Source: an uncultured Enterorhabdus sp.
GTDB lineage: Bacteria > Actinomycetota > Coriobacteriia > Coriobacteriales > Eggerthellaceae
Direction: 5' to 3'
Length of the DNA stretch: 34,318 nucleotides
NCBI GenBank assembly: GCA_947649205.1
Contig: CANSQM010000027.1
Coordinates: 1-34,318, forward strand
The position numbers were made by a program, and so were the translations under genes. How positions within the stretch are numbered: position 1 is the first letter of the stretch; the number at the start of each line of letters is the position of its first letter. A model generated the notes under the pieces. It did not search any database and was not told where the DNA came from. It was given only the letters and a program-made list of their open reading frames with translations. Positions 7,867 through 15,417 of the stretch are shown piece after piece.

Positions 7867-8787
7867 ATGGGTCTGTTCAACAAGGGGGAGCGCGGAGGCG
7901 CTCCGGTGAAGCGGGACGCCCTGTCCCGCCGCGGCTCGGCCGAGTTGGCGTGCAAGTCGTTCTCAATGACCGTGGGCGCCCTGGAGAAGGCGCTCCTGAA
8001 GGAGTTTCCCGCCGAGGACGCCGAGGACTGGGACCGCACAGGGCTGCTCGTGGGGGAGCGGGCTCTGCCCGTGACCCGGGTGGCCGTGGCTCTCGATCCC
8101 ACGGTACGGGCCATCGAGGAGGCGGCTGCGGCGGGGGCCAACGTGCTCGTCACCCACCACCCGGCCTTCCTCACCGCCCCCGACGCCTTCGCTCCCGAGC
8201 CTTCTGTGGCGGCAAGTCCTGGGGCGGGGGTGTGGGCGGCCATCCGCCACCAGGTGGCCCTCATGGACTTCCACACGGCCCTGGACGTGAGCCCCCGGGC
8301 GGCCCGGGTGCTACCGGGCATGTTGGGCCTGAAGTTCACGGGAAAGGTGGCCGAGTCCGCCGGCGCGACGCGCCGGGCCGGCTACGGCCAGATCTGCGAG
8401 GTGCCTGCCAACGGGGAGGCGCCGGAGACTCTGGGGCGCCTTGCGGCCCGCTGTACGGCGGTGTTCGGCCGCGCTCCGCGGGTGTGGGGCGACAGCGCCG
8501 CGCCGGTGCGCCGGGCAGTCACCTGCACCGGCTCGGCGGCCGGCACGGGGGCCGCTGCCCTGGCGGCCGGCGCCGACGTCATCGTCTGCGGCGAGATGAA
8601 GTACCACGCCGCCCTGGAACTCTCTCAAGCGGGGCTCTCCGTCATCGAGCTGGGCCACGATGCCAGCGAGCTGCCCCTCGTGGCGGTGCTCGCCGAGGCC
8701 CTCGATCGGGCCGGCGTGCCCGATCACGCCATCGTCCTCATCGACCAGTCCGAGAACTGGTGGTATCCCGAGGCCGTGCGCGTCTAG
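7867..8787 (+). CDS. Nif3-like dinuclear metal centre protein
   Basis: A 306-residue member of the Nif3/YbgI family (also called GTP cyclohydrolase I type 2 homologues), a hexameric toroid binding two metal ions; its cellular role is poorly known. Ligand motifs are present: THHP (His97, His98), FHTALD, GEMKYH and ELGHDASE. The protein has about 32 residues (GERGG...KSFS) ahead of the normal family start at MTVGALEKALLKEF. AAGGAAG (7851-7857) supports ATG 7867, but an internal ATG at residue 33 would give the usual length. In many bacteria it sits directly before the zinc-ribbon coiled-coil protein, as here. Confidence 0.88.
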   Translation: MGLFNKGERGGAPVKRDALSRRGSAELACKSFSMTVGALEKALLKEFPAEDAEDWDRTGLLVGERALPVTRVAVALDPTVRAIEEAAAAGANVLVTHHPAFLTAPDAFAPEPSVAASPGAGVWAAIRHQVALMDFHTALDVSPRAARVLPGMLGLKFTGKVAESAGATRRAGYGQICEVPANGEAPETLGRLAARCTAVFGRAPRVWGDSAAPVRRAVTCTGSAAGTGAAALAAGADVIVCGEMKYHAALELSQAGLSVIELGHDASELPLVAVLAEALDRAGVPDHAIVLIDQSENWWYPEAVRV

Positions 8788-8820
8788 TCGCTCGCCGAAC
8801 TCCATAGAATTTTTCCGTCG

Positions 8821-8843
8821 CCCCCTCCCACGGAGGGGGTTTT
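8821..8843 (+). terminator. Rho-independent terminator after Nif3-like gene
   Basis: CCCCCTCC (8821-8828), loop CAC, and GGAGGGGG (8832-8839) are followed by TTTT. This ends the rpe-to-Nif3 transcript. Confidence 0.8.
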
Positions 8844-8887
8844 CGCCTATCATGAGTATATTCACCGGACGACGAAGGAGACGTGCC

Positions 8888-9607
8888 ATGGACGCCACAC
8901 GGGAAGATATCGAGGGCCTGTTCGAGTTGCAGCGCATCGATCTGGAGATCATGCGCCTCACCAAGGAACTCGACGAGCTTCCCCAGCGGGCCATCATCAT
9001 GGCCGCCCGCGACAAGAAGGCGGAGATCCAGGCCAAGGGCGAGAAGGTGGCCGAGCTGAAGCGAGCCACCATGAAGAAGATCACCCGCATCGACGACGAG
9101 GATGCCTCCCTGGCCAAGAAGGAGGCCGGCGTCCAGGCGGCCATCGACGCGGCCCACGGCGATTTCCGCAACGTGGAGGCCCGCACCAAGGAGCTGGCCG
9201 GCATCGTGCGCCGGCGCGGCACCATTGCCGAGGATCGCGCCGCCATTCAGGCCGAGCTCGACAAGATCGGCGCCATGGAGGCCCAGATCGCCCTGGCCGT
9301 CGAGGAGATAAGCGCCAAGGAGCAGCAGGCCATCGACTCCTTCCAGAAGCAGGGGGGCGACCTGAAGCTGGCCATCGCCAAGCTGGAGGCGGCCCGTGGC
9401 CCGGTGGAGGCCAAGGTGGACGACGATCTGGCCCGAGCCTACGATCGCATTGTGGCCCGTTCCGGCGGCGTGGCCATCGGTGTGCTCGATGGCAGCCGTT
9501 GCGGCGTGTGCCGCATGCCCATCGAGAGCGGCCGCCTCATCGATCTGCGCAGCCAGGCACCGCTCGGTATCTGCCCGGCATGCAAGCGCCTTTTGGTAAT
9601 CGCATAA
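8888..9607 (+). CDS. Coiled-coil zinc-ribbon protein, CT398 type
   Basis: A 239-residue cytoplasmic protein. Residues 1-180 are almost entirely heptad-rich helices, consistent with a long hairpin coiled coil. The C-terminal zinc ribbon has the pairs CGVC (Cys205, Cys208) and CPAC (Cys229, Cys232). The architecture matches the CT398/HP0958 family (C4-type zinc ribbon, formerly DUF164), which in other bacteria binds RNA or secretion and flagellar partners; the role in this lineage is unknown. AAGGAG lies 7 nt before ATG 8888, and the gene starts right after a terminator, so it has its own promoter. Confidence 0.88.
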   Translation: MDATREDIEGLFELQRIDLEIMRLTKELDELPQRAIIMAARDKKAEIQAKGEKVAELKRATMKKITRIDDEDASLAKKEAGVQAAIDAAHGDFRNVEARTKELAGIVRRRGTIAEDRAAIQAELDKIGAMEAQIALAVEEISAKEQQAIDSFQKQGGDLKLAIAKLEAARGPVEAKVDDDLARAYDRIVARSGGVAIGVLDGSRCGVCRMPIESGRLIDLRSQAPLGICPACKRLLVIA

Positions 9608-9614
9608 ATTTCTC

Positions 9615-9644
9615 TTGTAACAGCCGATATGACTGTGGTATATT
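9615..9644 (+). promoter_or_regulatory. Promoter of rpmB
   Basis: TTGTAA (9615-9620), an 18-bp spacer, then TATATT (9639-9644). It lies in an AT-rich gap between the zinc-ribbon gene and rpmB, leaving a leader of about 45 nt. Confidence 0.65.
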
Positions 9645-9694
9645 AACAAGGCTGTGTCTTAAACAAGTAATTTGGTTTAACGGAGTTGATAGTA

Positions 9695-9886
9695 ATGTCG
9701 AAGGTTTGCGAAGTTTGCGGTAAGCACCCCGTCGCTGGTCGTAGCATCAGCCACTCCCATCGTGTGAGCAACCGCATGTTCCGTCCGAACATCCAGAAGA
9801 TCACCATCCGCGACGCGAAGGGCCGTGTTCGTCGCGCCAACGTGTGCACCTCCTGCATGAAGGCCGGAAAGGTCGAGCGCGCTTAA
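9695..9886 (+). CDS. rpmB: 50S ribosomal protein L28
   Basis: A 63-residue L28 beginning MSKVCEVCGK and ending with CTSCMKAGK. The four cysteines (CxxC twice) make this the zinc-binding C+ form; organisms often encode a zinc-free paralogue for zinc limitation, and none is in this window. The ribosome-facing middle is normal (HSHRVSNRMFRPN). An in-frame TTG 9 nt upstream is ignored because ATG 9695 gives the exact family start. It is monocistronic, with its own promoter and double terminator. Confidence 0.97.
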   Translation: MSKVCEVCGKHPVAGRSISHSHRVSNRMFRPNIQKITIRDAKGRVRRANVCTSCMKAGKVERA

Positions 9887-9916
9887 GCTCGCTCCCCGAA
9901 GTGCTCGAAGCTCGAA

Positions 9917-9986
9917 AGCCCGCCTCGCGGGCTTTTCGCGTCTTGCCTGCGAAGATTCAACGCAAAGCCCGCCTCGCGGGCTTTTT
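9917..9986 (+). terminator. Tandem identical terminators after rpmB
   Basis: Two copies of the hairpin AGCCCGC-CTC-GCGGGCT occur at 9917-9933 and 9966-9982, each followed by a T run (TTTT, TTTTT). The A run before each stem could also let them act on the opposite strand. Confidence 0.88.
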
Positions 9987-10060
9987 CCGTTTGGGCCCGA
10001 GGTTTGTGGATTATGCCCGACGGTCAACCGCAGGTAACCTTCGCGCCACCGTCCATGCGC

Positions 10061-10066
10061 TATACT
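10061..10066 (+). promoter_or_regulatory. -10 element of Asp23/fakA/recG transcript
   Basis: TATACT lies 46 nt before the Asp23-like start, in the first free sequence after the double terminator. I see no clear -35 box. Confidence 0.45.
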
Positions 10067-10111
10067 TTTCCCGTTAAGCTCAGGAATAACTCAGAGGAAA
10101 GGACGCCTCCC

Positions 10112-10459
10112 ATGAGTTCTGCGATTTCCGGCAATCTGCACGTCGCCAACGATGTGCTCGCCGATCTGGTCGGCAATGCCGCCATGGAGTGCTATGGCGT
10201 GGTGGGCGTGTGCGCCCCCAACGCCGCCGACGGCATCGCCAAGATTCTGCCCGCCAGCCGCCTGCGCCGCGGTGTGGTGGTGAACAGCCTCGACGAGGGC
10301 GTGCACGTGGACCTCTACATCATCGTGGAGTACGGCACCAACATCGCCACGGTGTCGCGTAACCTGATCGATCAGGTCAGCTTCGCGCTCAAGGAGTACG
10401 CACGGGTGCCGCTGGCTGGCGTGGACGTGCACGTCATGGATGTCAAGGTGCGCCGCTAG
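10112..10459 (+). CDS. Asp23/Gls24 family envelope stress protein
   Basis: A 115-residue small protein of the Asp23 family (YloU-like). The core ATVSRNLIDQVSFALKEYA and VDVHVMDVKV match the family. No transmembrane segment is visible, so it is soluble or membrane-associated through a partner. Start: ATG 10112 after GAGGAAAGGA; a longer frame upstream lacks a ribosome site. In Firmicutes yloU is followed by the FakA-type gene yloV and then recG, exactly the order here, which supports both assignments. Its role in this lineage is not established. Confidence 0.88.
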   Translation: MSSAISGNLHVANDVLADLVGNAAMECYGVVGVCAPNAADGIAKILPASRLRRGVVVNSLDEGVHVDLYIIVEYGTNIATVSRNLIDQVSFALKEYARVPLAGVDVHVMDVKVRR

Positions 10460-10530
10460 CCCCCGTCGATCTGGGTGCCGGGAGCCGTCCGTTCCGTCGC
10501 GCCGCCCTCATGAAGGAGAAACAACCTCTC

Positions 10531-12162
10531 ATGTCTACTACCTATTCTTCCAATAACATCTTGAACGCCGTGGCCGCTGCCGCCAAGTCCCTTGAGGAGC
10601 GCAAGGAAGAGGTCAACCGCCTCAACGTGTTCCCCGTCCCCGATGGCGACACCGGCACGAACATGTCGCTCACCATCCAGAGCGTGGTGTCCAACGCCGC
10701 GAGCCTGCCCATCGGCGCCACGGGCGCCGAGATCCGCAAGGCCATCACCACCGGCGCCCTCATGGGGGCTCGCGGCAATTCCGGCGTCATCACCTCTCAG
10801 ATCCTGCGCGGCCTGTGCGAGGGCGCCCAGGGTGCCGAGGTCTTCAACGCCGCCACCGTGGCCGCCGCCTTCGCCAAGGCCGTGGAGGTGGCCTTCCAGG
10901 CCGTGCGCAAGCCGGTGGAGGGCACCATCCTCACGGTGCTGCGCGATGCGGCCGCCGCGGCCAAGAACGCCGCCGACGAGGAGCTGGAGACCGAGGCGGC
11001 CCTCGATGCCATCGTGGCCGAGGCCTACGCCTCGGTGCAGCGTACCCCCGACCTGCTGCCCGTGCTCAAGGAGCACGGCGTGGTAGATGCCGGCGGTTTC
11101 GGCCTGGCCATCCTCTTCGACGCCTTCACTGCCGCCCTGCTGGGCCGCGCCGGCACCATGGTCGACGAGCTGTCCTTCGCCCGCGGGGCGCACCCGAAGG
11201 TGGAGATCGAGCAGGTGAACGACTGGGAGGGCTCTCAGTACCGCTACTGCAACGAGTTCCTGGTGGATTCCGACAGCCTCGATCGCGAGGAGGCGCTGAA
11301 CTTCCTGTCCACTATGGGCGACTGCGAGCTGTGCGTGGGCGAGGTGCCGAAGTTCAAGGTGCACGTGCACTCCGATCATCCCGATCAGGTGCTCAAGTAC
11401 TTCCTCGACCACGGCCAGGTCTCCGAGGTGTTCATCCACAACATGCAGATCCAGTCCGCCGAGCGCACCGAGAAGCTGGCCGCCGAGGAAGAGGCCGAGC
11501 GCAAGCCCGTGGGCTTTGTGGCCGTGGCCGCCGGCGAGGGCAACGCTGCCATCCTGAAAAGCCTCGGGGTGGATGTGGTCGTCTCGGGCGGCCAGACCAT
11601 GAACCCCTCCACTAAGGACCTGCTGGATGCCGCCGGCGCCGTGAACGCCGAGGCCGTCATCATCTTGCCGAACAACTCCAACATCATCATGGCCGCGAAC
11701 TCCGCCGCCGAGCTGTCCGAGACTCCGTGCGCCGTGGTGCCCACCAAGTCGGTGCCCCAGGCCTTCTCGGCCCTGTTCTGCGTCGACCAGGACGCCTCCC
11801 TCGAGACCAATGTCGAGGAGATGACCGCCGCGGCCGCCGCCGTGAAGACCGGCGAGGTCACCTGGGCCACCCGCGATTCCAAGGACGCCGCGGGCAACCC
11901 CATTGCCGAAGGCGACGTCATCGGCATCGCCGACGGCTCCATCGAGGCTGTGGACTCCACCATCGAGGGGGCGGTGCTCACCCTGCTGGAAAAGATGGAG
12001 GCCGACGAGGCCGACACCTGCACCATCCTGGCCGGCGAGGGCTACTCCGACGAGGATCTGGAGGCCCTGGTCGCGTCGGTGGAGGAGGCCTACGAGGATC
12101 TGGAAGTGGATGCCCAGCGCGGCGAGCAGCCTTTGTATCCGATTATTTTCTCCGTCGAATAA
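10531..12162 (+). CDS. fakA: DAK2-domain fatty acid kinase subunit, FakA/YloV-like
   Basis: A 543-residue soluble kinase subunit. The N-terminal DAK2/DhaL domain (about 1-200) binds Mg-ATP through RLNVFPVPDGDTGTNM, with Asp38 and Asp40 as metal-binding aspartates. A middle domain follows, and a C-terminal domain with the NNSNI motif at about residue 380. In FakAB systems this subunit phosphorylates fatty acids held by a FakB (DegV-type) protein, and the acyl-phosphate feeds PlsX/PlsY. No FakB is in this window, but plsX lies at 25452. ATG 10531 is used because AAGGAG (10513-10518) precedes it; the ATG at 10510 overlaps that ribosome site and has none of its own. Confidence 0.88.
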   Translation: MSTTYSSNNILNAVAAAAKSLEERKEEVNRLNVFPVPDGDTGTNMSLTIQSVVSNAASLPIGATGAEIRKAITTGALMGARGNSGVITSQILRGLCEGAQGAEVFNAATVAAAFAKAVEVAFQAVRKPVEGTILTVLRDAAAAAKNAADEELETEAALDAIVAEAYASVQRTPDLLPVLKEHGVVDAGGFGLAILFDAFTAALLGRAGTMVDELSFARGAHPKVEIEQVNDWEGSQYRYCNEFLVDSDSLDREEALNFLSTMGDCELCVGEVPKFKVHVHSDHPDQVLKYFLDHGQVSEVFIHNMQIQSAERTEKLAAEEEAERKPVGFVAVAAGEGNAAILKSLGVDVVVSGGQTMNPSTKDLLDAAGAVNAEAVIILPNNSNIIMAANSAAELSETPCAVVPTKSVPQAFSALFCVDQDASLETNVEEMTAAAAAVKTGEVTWATRDSKDAAGNPIAEGDVIGIADGSIEAVDSTIEGAVLTLLEKMEADEADTCTILAGEGYSDEDLEALVASVEEAYEDLEVDAQRGEQPLYPIIFSVE

Positions 12163-12181
12163 AACTTTCGTTTTATTCGAC
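12154..12181. other. Perfect 12-bp hairpin across the fakA stop codon
   Basis: GTCGAATAAAAC (12154-12165), loop TTTC, and GTTTTATTCGAC (12170-12181) form a perfect 12-bp stem that contains the TAA stop (12160-12162). It is AT-rich for this genome and has no T tail, so it is not a standard terminator. It could protect the 3' end or partly terminate. The rest of the gap to recG (12182-12346) shows no gene. Confidence 0.55.
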
Positions 12182-12346
12182 CTTGACGCTGCGGTTCCGA
12201 CGGGCACCTGGTCTTGCGCTTCAAAGCTTGCCTTCGCGTAACGAAGTACGCTCAGCCGCTTTTCAACGCAACTCCAGGCACCTGTCGAAACCTCGCTGAC
12301 TTCCTCGGGCGCGTCCCTTCGACAAAACGAAAAAGGGGAATGGATT

Positions 12347-14533
12347 TTGCCCATCGATCGTGAAAAAGCTACGCTGGCATTGGACGGGCCCGTGTCGCGG
12401 GTCCGTTTGGTGAGTCCCGCCCGGGCCCAGGCCTTGGAGAAACTCGGGGTGCGCACGGTGCGCGATCTGGTGACCCACTTTCCCCGGTCCTACATCGATC
12501 TGTCGAGCGTGGAGAGCTGCGCGAGCGCCCGCATCGGCGAAACCTGCACCATTCGCGGCACCGTGCACGAGATCAAGCTGAAGAAGCCCCGCTACAACCT
12601 GAAACTCGTGGAGATCGCGCTCGTGGACGGCACGGGCATCATCGTGGTGACCGCCTTCCGGCAGCCCTGGCTCATGGACCAGATCAAGGCCGGGGACGCC
12701 GTGGCCGTATCGGGCAAGGTGACCTTCGACTACGGCTACAAGCGCATGACCAACCCCTTCATCGAGGTGATCGGGGGCGGGGAAGGGCCGGCCCTGACCG
12801 GTACCGTGGTGCCGGTGCACCCGGCCACCGAGAAGCTCACGGCGGCCTGGGTGCGCCGCATCGTGGCCAACGGCCTGGAGGAGATCCGAGGTGTCTTCGA
12901 CCCGCTGCCTTTGGGGCTGCGCCTGCGCTACCGCCTCATGGGCCGGGGGGCGGCTCTGGCCGCCATCCACTTCCCGGCCACGCCGGCCGAGGCCGACGAG
13001 GCCCGGCGCCGGCTCGTCTACGAGGAGCTGCTGTACCTGGAGCTCTTCCTCATGCAGGAGGGGGCGGAGCGCGCCCGGGGCCGCGAGGCCGTGGCCCACA
13101 CCGTGGACGGCCCCCGCGTGGCGGCCTTTACCGGGGCGCTGCCCTTCGCCCTCACCGGCGAGCAGGAACGGGCGCGGGACGATATCTTAGGGGCGCTCGC
13201 CGCGCCGACGGCGGCCAACCACATGCTTCTGGGCGACGTGGGCACCGGCAAGACCGTCGTGGCCGGCTTCGCCCTGGCCGCGGCCGCCGACAGCGGCTGC
13301 CAGGCCATGCTCTTGGCCCCCACCGAGGTGCTGGCCCGCCAGCACGCCGAGGGGCTCGGCGCCCTCCTCGAGGCGGCCGGCGTGGGCTGCGCTCTCCTCA
13401 CGGGCTCCACCCCGGCCCCGGAGCGCGCCTCCATCACCGAGCGCTTCGCTGCCGGCGAGCTGGACGTGCTCATCGGCACCCATGCCCTGCTGTCCGACGA
13501 CGTGCAGCCGGCCCGGCTGTCCCTGGCCGTCATCGACGAGCAGCAGCGCTTCGGCGTGGACCAGCGGGCGAAGCTGCTGGCCAAGGGGGAGGCCCCCGAT
13601 GCCCTCTATCTCACGGCCACCCCCATTCCGCGCACGCTGGCCCTGGCCCTCTACGGCAATCTCACCCTGTCCTACATCAAGCACCGTCCCCACGACGCCG
13701 TCTCCCGCACCACCCGCGTGCTGCCCCGCCAGCTCCAGGGCGAGGCGCTGGACGCGGCCCGGGCGGCTCTGGAGCGGGGCGAGCAGGTGTACGTGGTGTG
13801 CCCGCTCGTGGGCAAGGGCGCCGAGGAGCGCGACGAGAAGGCCGCCGGCAAGGCGGCCGATGCCGATGCGGCGGGGGAGGAGTACCACCCGGCCGTGGCC
13901 ATCGAGGGGGAGGCCGACTTCGCCGACGACGACGTGACCGCCGCCACCCGGGAGGCCGAGGTGCTCCAGAAGACCACCTTCCCCGATTTCACCGTGGCCC
14001 TGCTCCACGGCGCTATGGGCACCGAGGCGAAGCGGCAGGTGATGGAGCGGTTCCGCGATGGGGCGGTGGACGTGCTCGTGGCCACCACGGTCATCGAGGT
14101 GGGCGTGGACGTGCCCAACGCCACGGTGATGATCGTGCAGGACGCCGACCGCTTCGGCCTGGCCCAGCTCCACCAGCTGCGGGGCCGCGTGGGCCGCGGC
14201 ACCAAGGCGGCCGAGGTGTTCCTCGTCTCCGCCTCCACCCGGGAGGAGTCCCTCGCGCGCCTGGCGGCCATGGAGACCACCGACGACGGCTTCGAGCTGG
14301 CCGCCTTCGACCTGTCCCTGCGCCGCGAGGGCGACATCCTCGGCAACCGCCAGCACGGGGCCAGCGGCCTCAAGCTCGTGAACATCATGCGGGACGGCGC
14401 CGTCATCGAGGCGGCCCATGCCGACGCGGCGGCCCTGCTGGATGTCGATCCCAACCTGGAGGAGCCCGACCACCGGGCCCTCGCCCGGGAAGTGCGCATC
14501 GCATTTTCCGGAGAAGTGGTGGCAGGAGGGTAG
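12347..14533 (+). CDS. recG: ATP-dependent DNA helicase RecG
   Basis: A 728-residue fork-reversal helicase. An N-terminal wedge/OB domain (about 30-170) precedes the two RecA-like lobes. Walker A is GDVGTGKT (about 296-303). Motif II reads DEQQ (397-400), where the RecGs I know have DEQH. Next come LTATPIPRTLAL, and in lobe 2 VIEVGVDVPNA and QLHQLRGRVGRG, then the RecG-type C-terminus REGDILGNRQHG. Between CPLVGKG (about 485) and LLHG (about 552) lies an acidic Ala/Glu/Asp-rich insertion of some 35 residues more than E. coli RecG. Start: TTG 12347 after AAAAGGGGAA; no other start fits the family N-terminus. Confidence 0.95.
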   Translation: MPIDREKATLALDGPVSRVRLVSPARAQALEKLGVRTVRDLVTHFPRSYIDLSSVESCASARIGETCTIRGTVHEIKLKKPRYNLKLVEIALVDGTGIIVVTAFRQPWLMDQIKAGDAVAVSGKVTFDYGYKRMTNPFIEVIGGGEGPALTGTVVPVHPATEKLTAAWVRRIVANGLEEIRGVFDPLPLGLRLRYRLMGRGAALAAIHFPATPAEADEARRRLVYEELLYLELFLMQEGAERARGREAVAHTVDGPRVAAFTGALPFALTGEQERARDDILGALAAPTAANHMLLGDVGTGKTVVAGFALAAAADSGCQAMLLAPTEVLARQHAEGLGALLEAAGVGCALLTGSTPAPERASITERFAAGELDVLIGTHALLSDDVQPARLSLAVIDEQQRFGVDQRAKLLAKGEAPDALYLTATPIPRTLALALYGNLTLSYIKHRPHDAVSRTTRVLPRQLQGEALDAARAALERGEQVYVVCPLVGKGAEERDEKAAGKAADADAAGEEYHPAVAIEGEADFADDDVTAATREAEVLQKTTFPDFTVALLHGAMGTEAKRQVMERFRDGAVDVLVATTVIEVGVDVPNATVMIVQDADRFGLAQLHQLRGRVGRGTKAAEVFLVSASTREESLARLAAMETTDDGFELAAFDLSLRREGDILGNRQHGASGLKLVNIMRDGAVIEAAHADAAALLDVDPNLEEPDHRALAREVRIAFSGEVVAGG

Positions 14534-14586
14534 GCGGCCCACCGCCGGTCGGAGCCGCGGGTAGTGGCTCACCGCCTGACGGGATC

Positions 14587-14684
14587 GCGGGGTACCTTGA
14601 TTCGCTCAGACAGTCCTCGCTTTGGGGAAATGCCCACAGGGCATTTCCCGTCGCTGCGGAACTCGCTCGGTCAAGGCACCCCGC
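14587..14684. repeat. 98-bp imperfect palindromic element between recG and rsmD
   Basis: The outer arms GCGGGGTACCTTGA (14587-14600) and TCAAGGCACCCCGC (14671-14684) match at 13 of 14 positions. At the centre, GGGAAATGCCC (14625-14635), loop ACA, and GGGCATTTCCC (14639-14649) form a perfect 11-bp hairpin. No T tail follows on either strand. The 14534-14731 gap holds no gene. It could be a structured RNA, a palindromic repeat unit or a Rho-type end. Confidence 0.5.
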
Positions 14685-14731
14685 ACTCCCTTTGCCCGTT
14701 GTCATTGTTGAGACAGTAAAGGAAGGACGAC

Positions 14732-15310
14732 ATGCGCATCATTGCAGGAGAATTTCGGGGGCGCCGGCTGGAGGCCCCCAAGGGCCAGGGCACGCGGCCG
14801 ACGACGGATCGGGTGCGGGAATCGCTCATGAGCGCCCTGAACTCGGCCCGGGGCGGCTTCGAGGACGCCGTGGTGCTCGACGCCTTCGCCGGCTCGGGGG
14901 GCCTGGGGATAGAGGCGCTCTCCCGGGGGGCCGCGGCGGCCGTCTTCTGCGAGCAGGGCCGCGAGGCCGCCTCGGTCATCGAGCGCAACCTGCGCACCGT
15001 GGGGCTCGGCCGCGAACGGGCGCGCCTCGTGCGCGGCGACGTGCTCAAGCGGTTGCCGGCTCCTCCAGCAGAAGGCACCTTCGACCTGGTGTTCCTGGAC
15101 CCGCCCTATGCCCTGGCCCCCTCCGAGGTGCTCGGGTTCATGGGCCGCTTGCGGGAAGCGGGCCTTCTGGCCGCCGACGCCATCGTCAGCTACGAGCACG
15201 ACGGCGCCGACGACGATACCGTGGAGGCTCTGGCCGCCGCCCAGGGCTGGCGCGTCTTCTCCCACCGCCGCTTCGGCGACACGGCCATCGACCTCATGGA
15301 GCTGGCTTGA
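14732..15310 (+). CDS. rsmD: 16S rRNA (guanine966-N2)-methyltransferase
   Basis: A 192-residue SAM-dependent RNA methyltransferase of the RsmD family. It opens MRIIAGEFRGRRL and continues with RPTTDRVRESLMSAL, both family signatures. The SAM-binding loop is DAFAGSGGLG (Asp50 onward), and the catalytic motif is LDPPY (Asp123 to Tyr126), typical of N2-guanine methylation. The start ATG 14732 follows AAAGGAAGG. In related genomes coaD usually follows rsmD; here the next genes are accessory, on the opposite strand. Confidence 0.95.
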   Translation: MRIIAGEFRGRRLEAPKGQGTRPTTDRVRESLMSALNSARGGFEDAVVLDAFAGSGGLGIEALSRGAAAAVFCEQGREAASVIERNLRTVGLGRERARLVRGDVLKRLPAPPAEGTFDLVFLDPPYALAPSEVLGFMGRLREAGLLAADAIVSYEHDGADDDTVEALAAAQGWRVFSHRRFGDTAIDLMELA

Positions 15311-15417
15311 TCGCTTCTCAACTGGTTCCAGGGGGACTGTCTCCCTTGTCGATCGTAGTTTGATCGAAGTAAGGCAAGGGCGGGTAACTCCTCAGAGCCG
15401 TTATGACACTGGCAATC
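15311..15417. other. Convergent gap between rsmD and toxin gene
   Basis: No gene is seen. Small hairpins occur (GGGGGACTGTCTCCC, and TCGATC/GATCGA at about 15348-15366), but none has a T tail. Base composition drops in GC from here on, marking the left edge of the accessory segment. AACTGGTTCC at 15320-15329 also occurs right at the end of smc (30984-30993). Confidence 0.4.

Noticed and set aside
9608..10111. tRNA or small RNA in the gaps around rpmB
   Set aside because: No cloverleaf or TTC-loop consensus was found; the sequence is explained by the promoter and tandem terminators.
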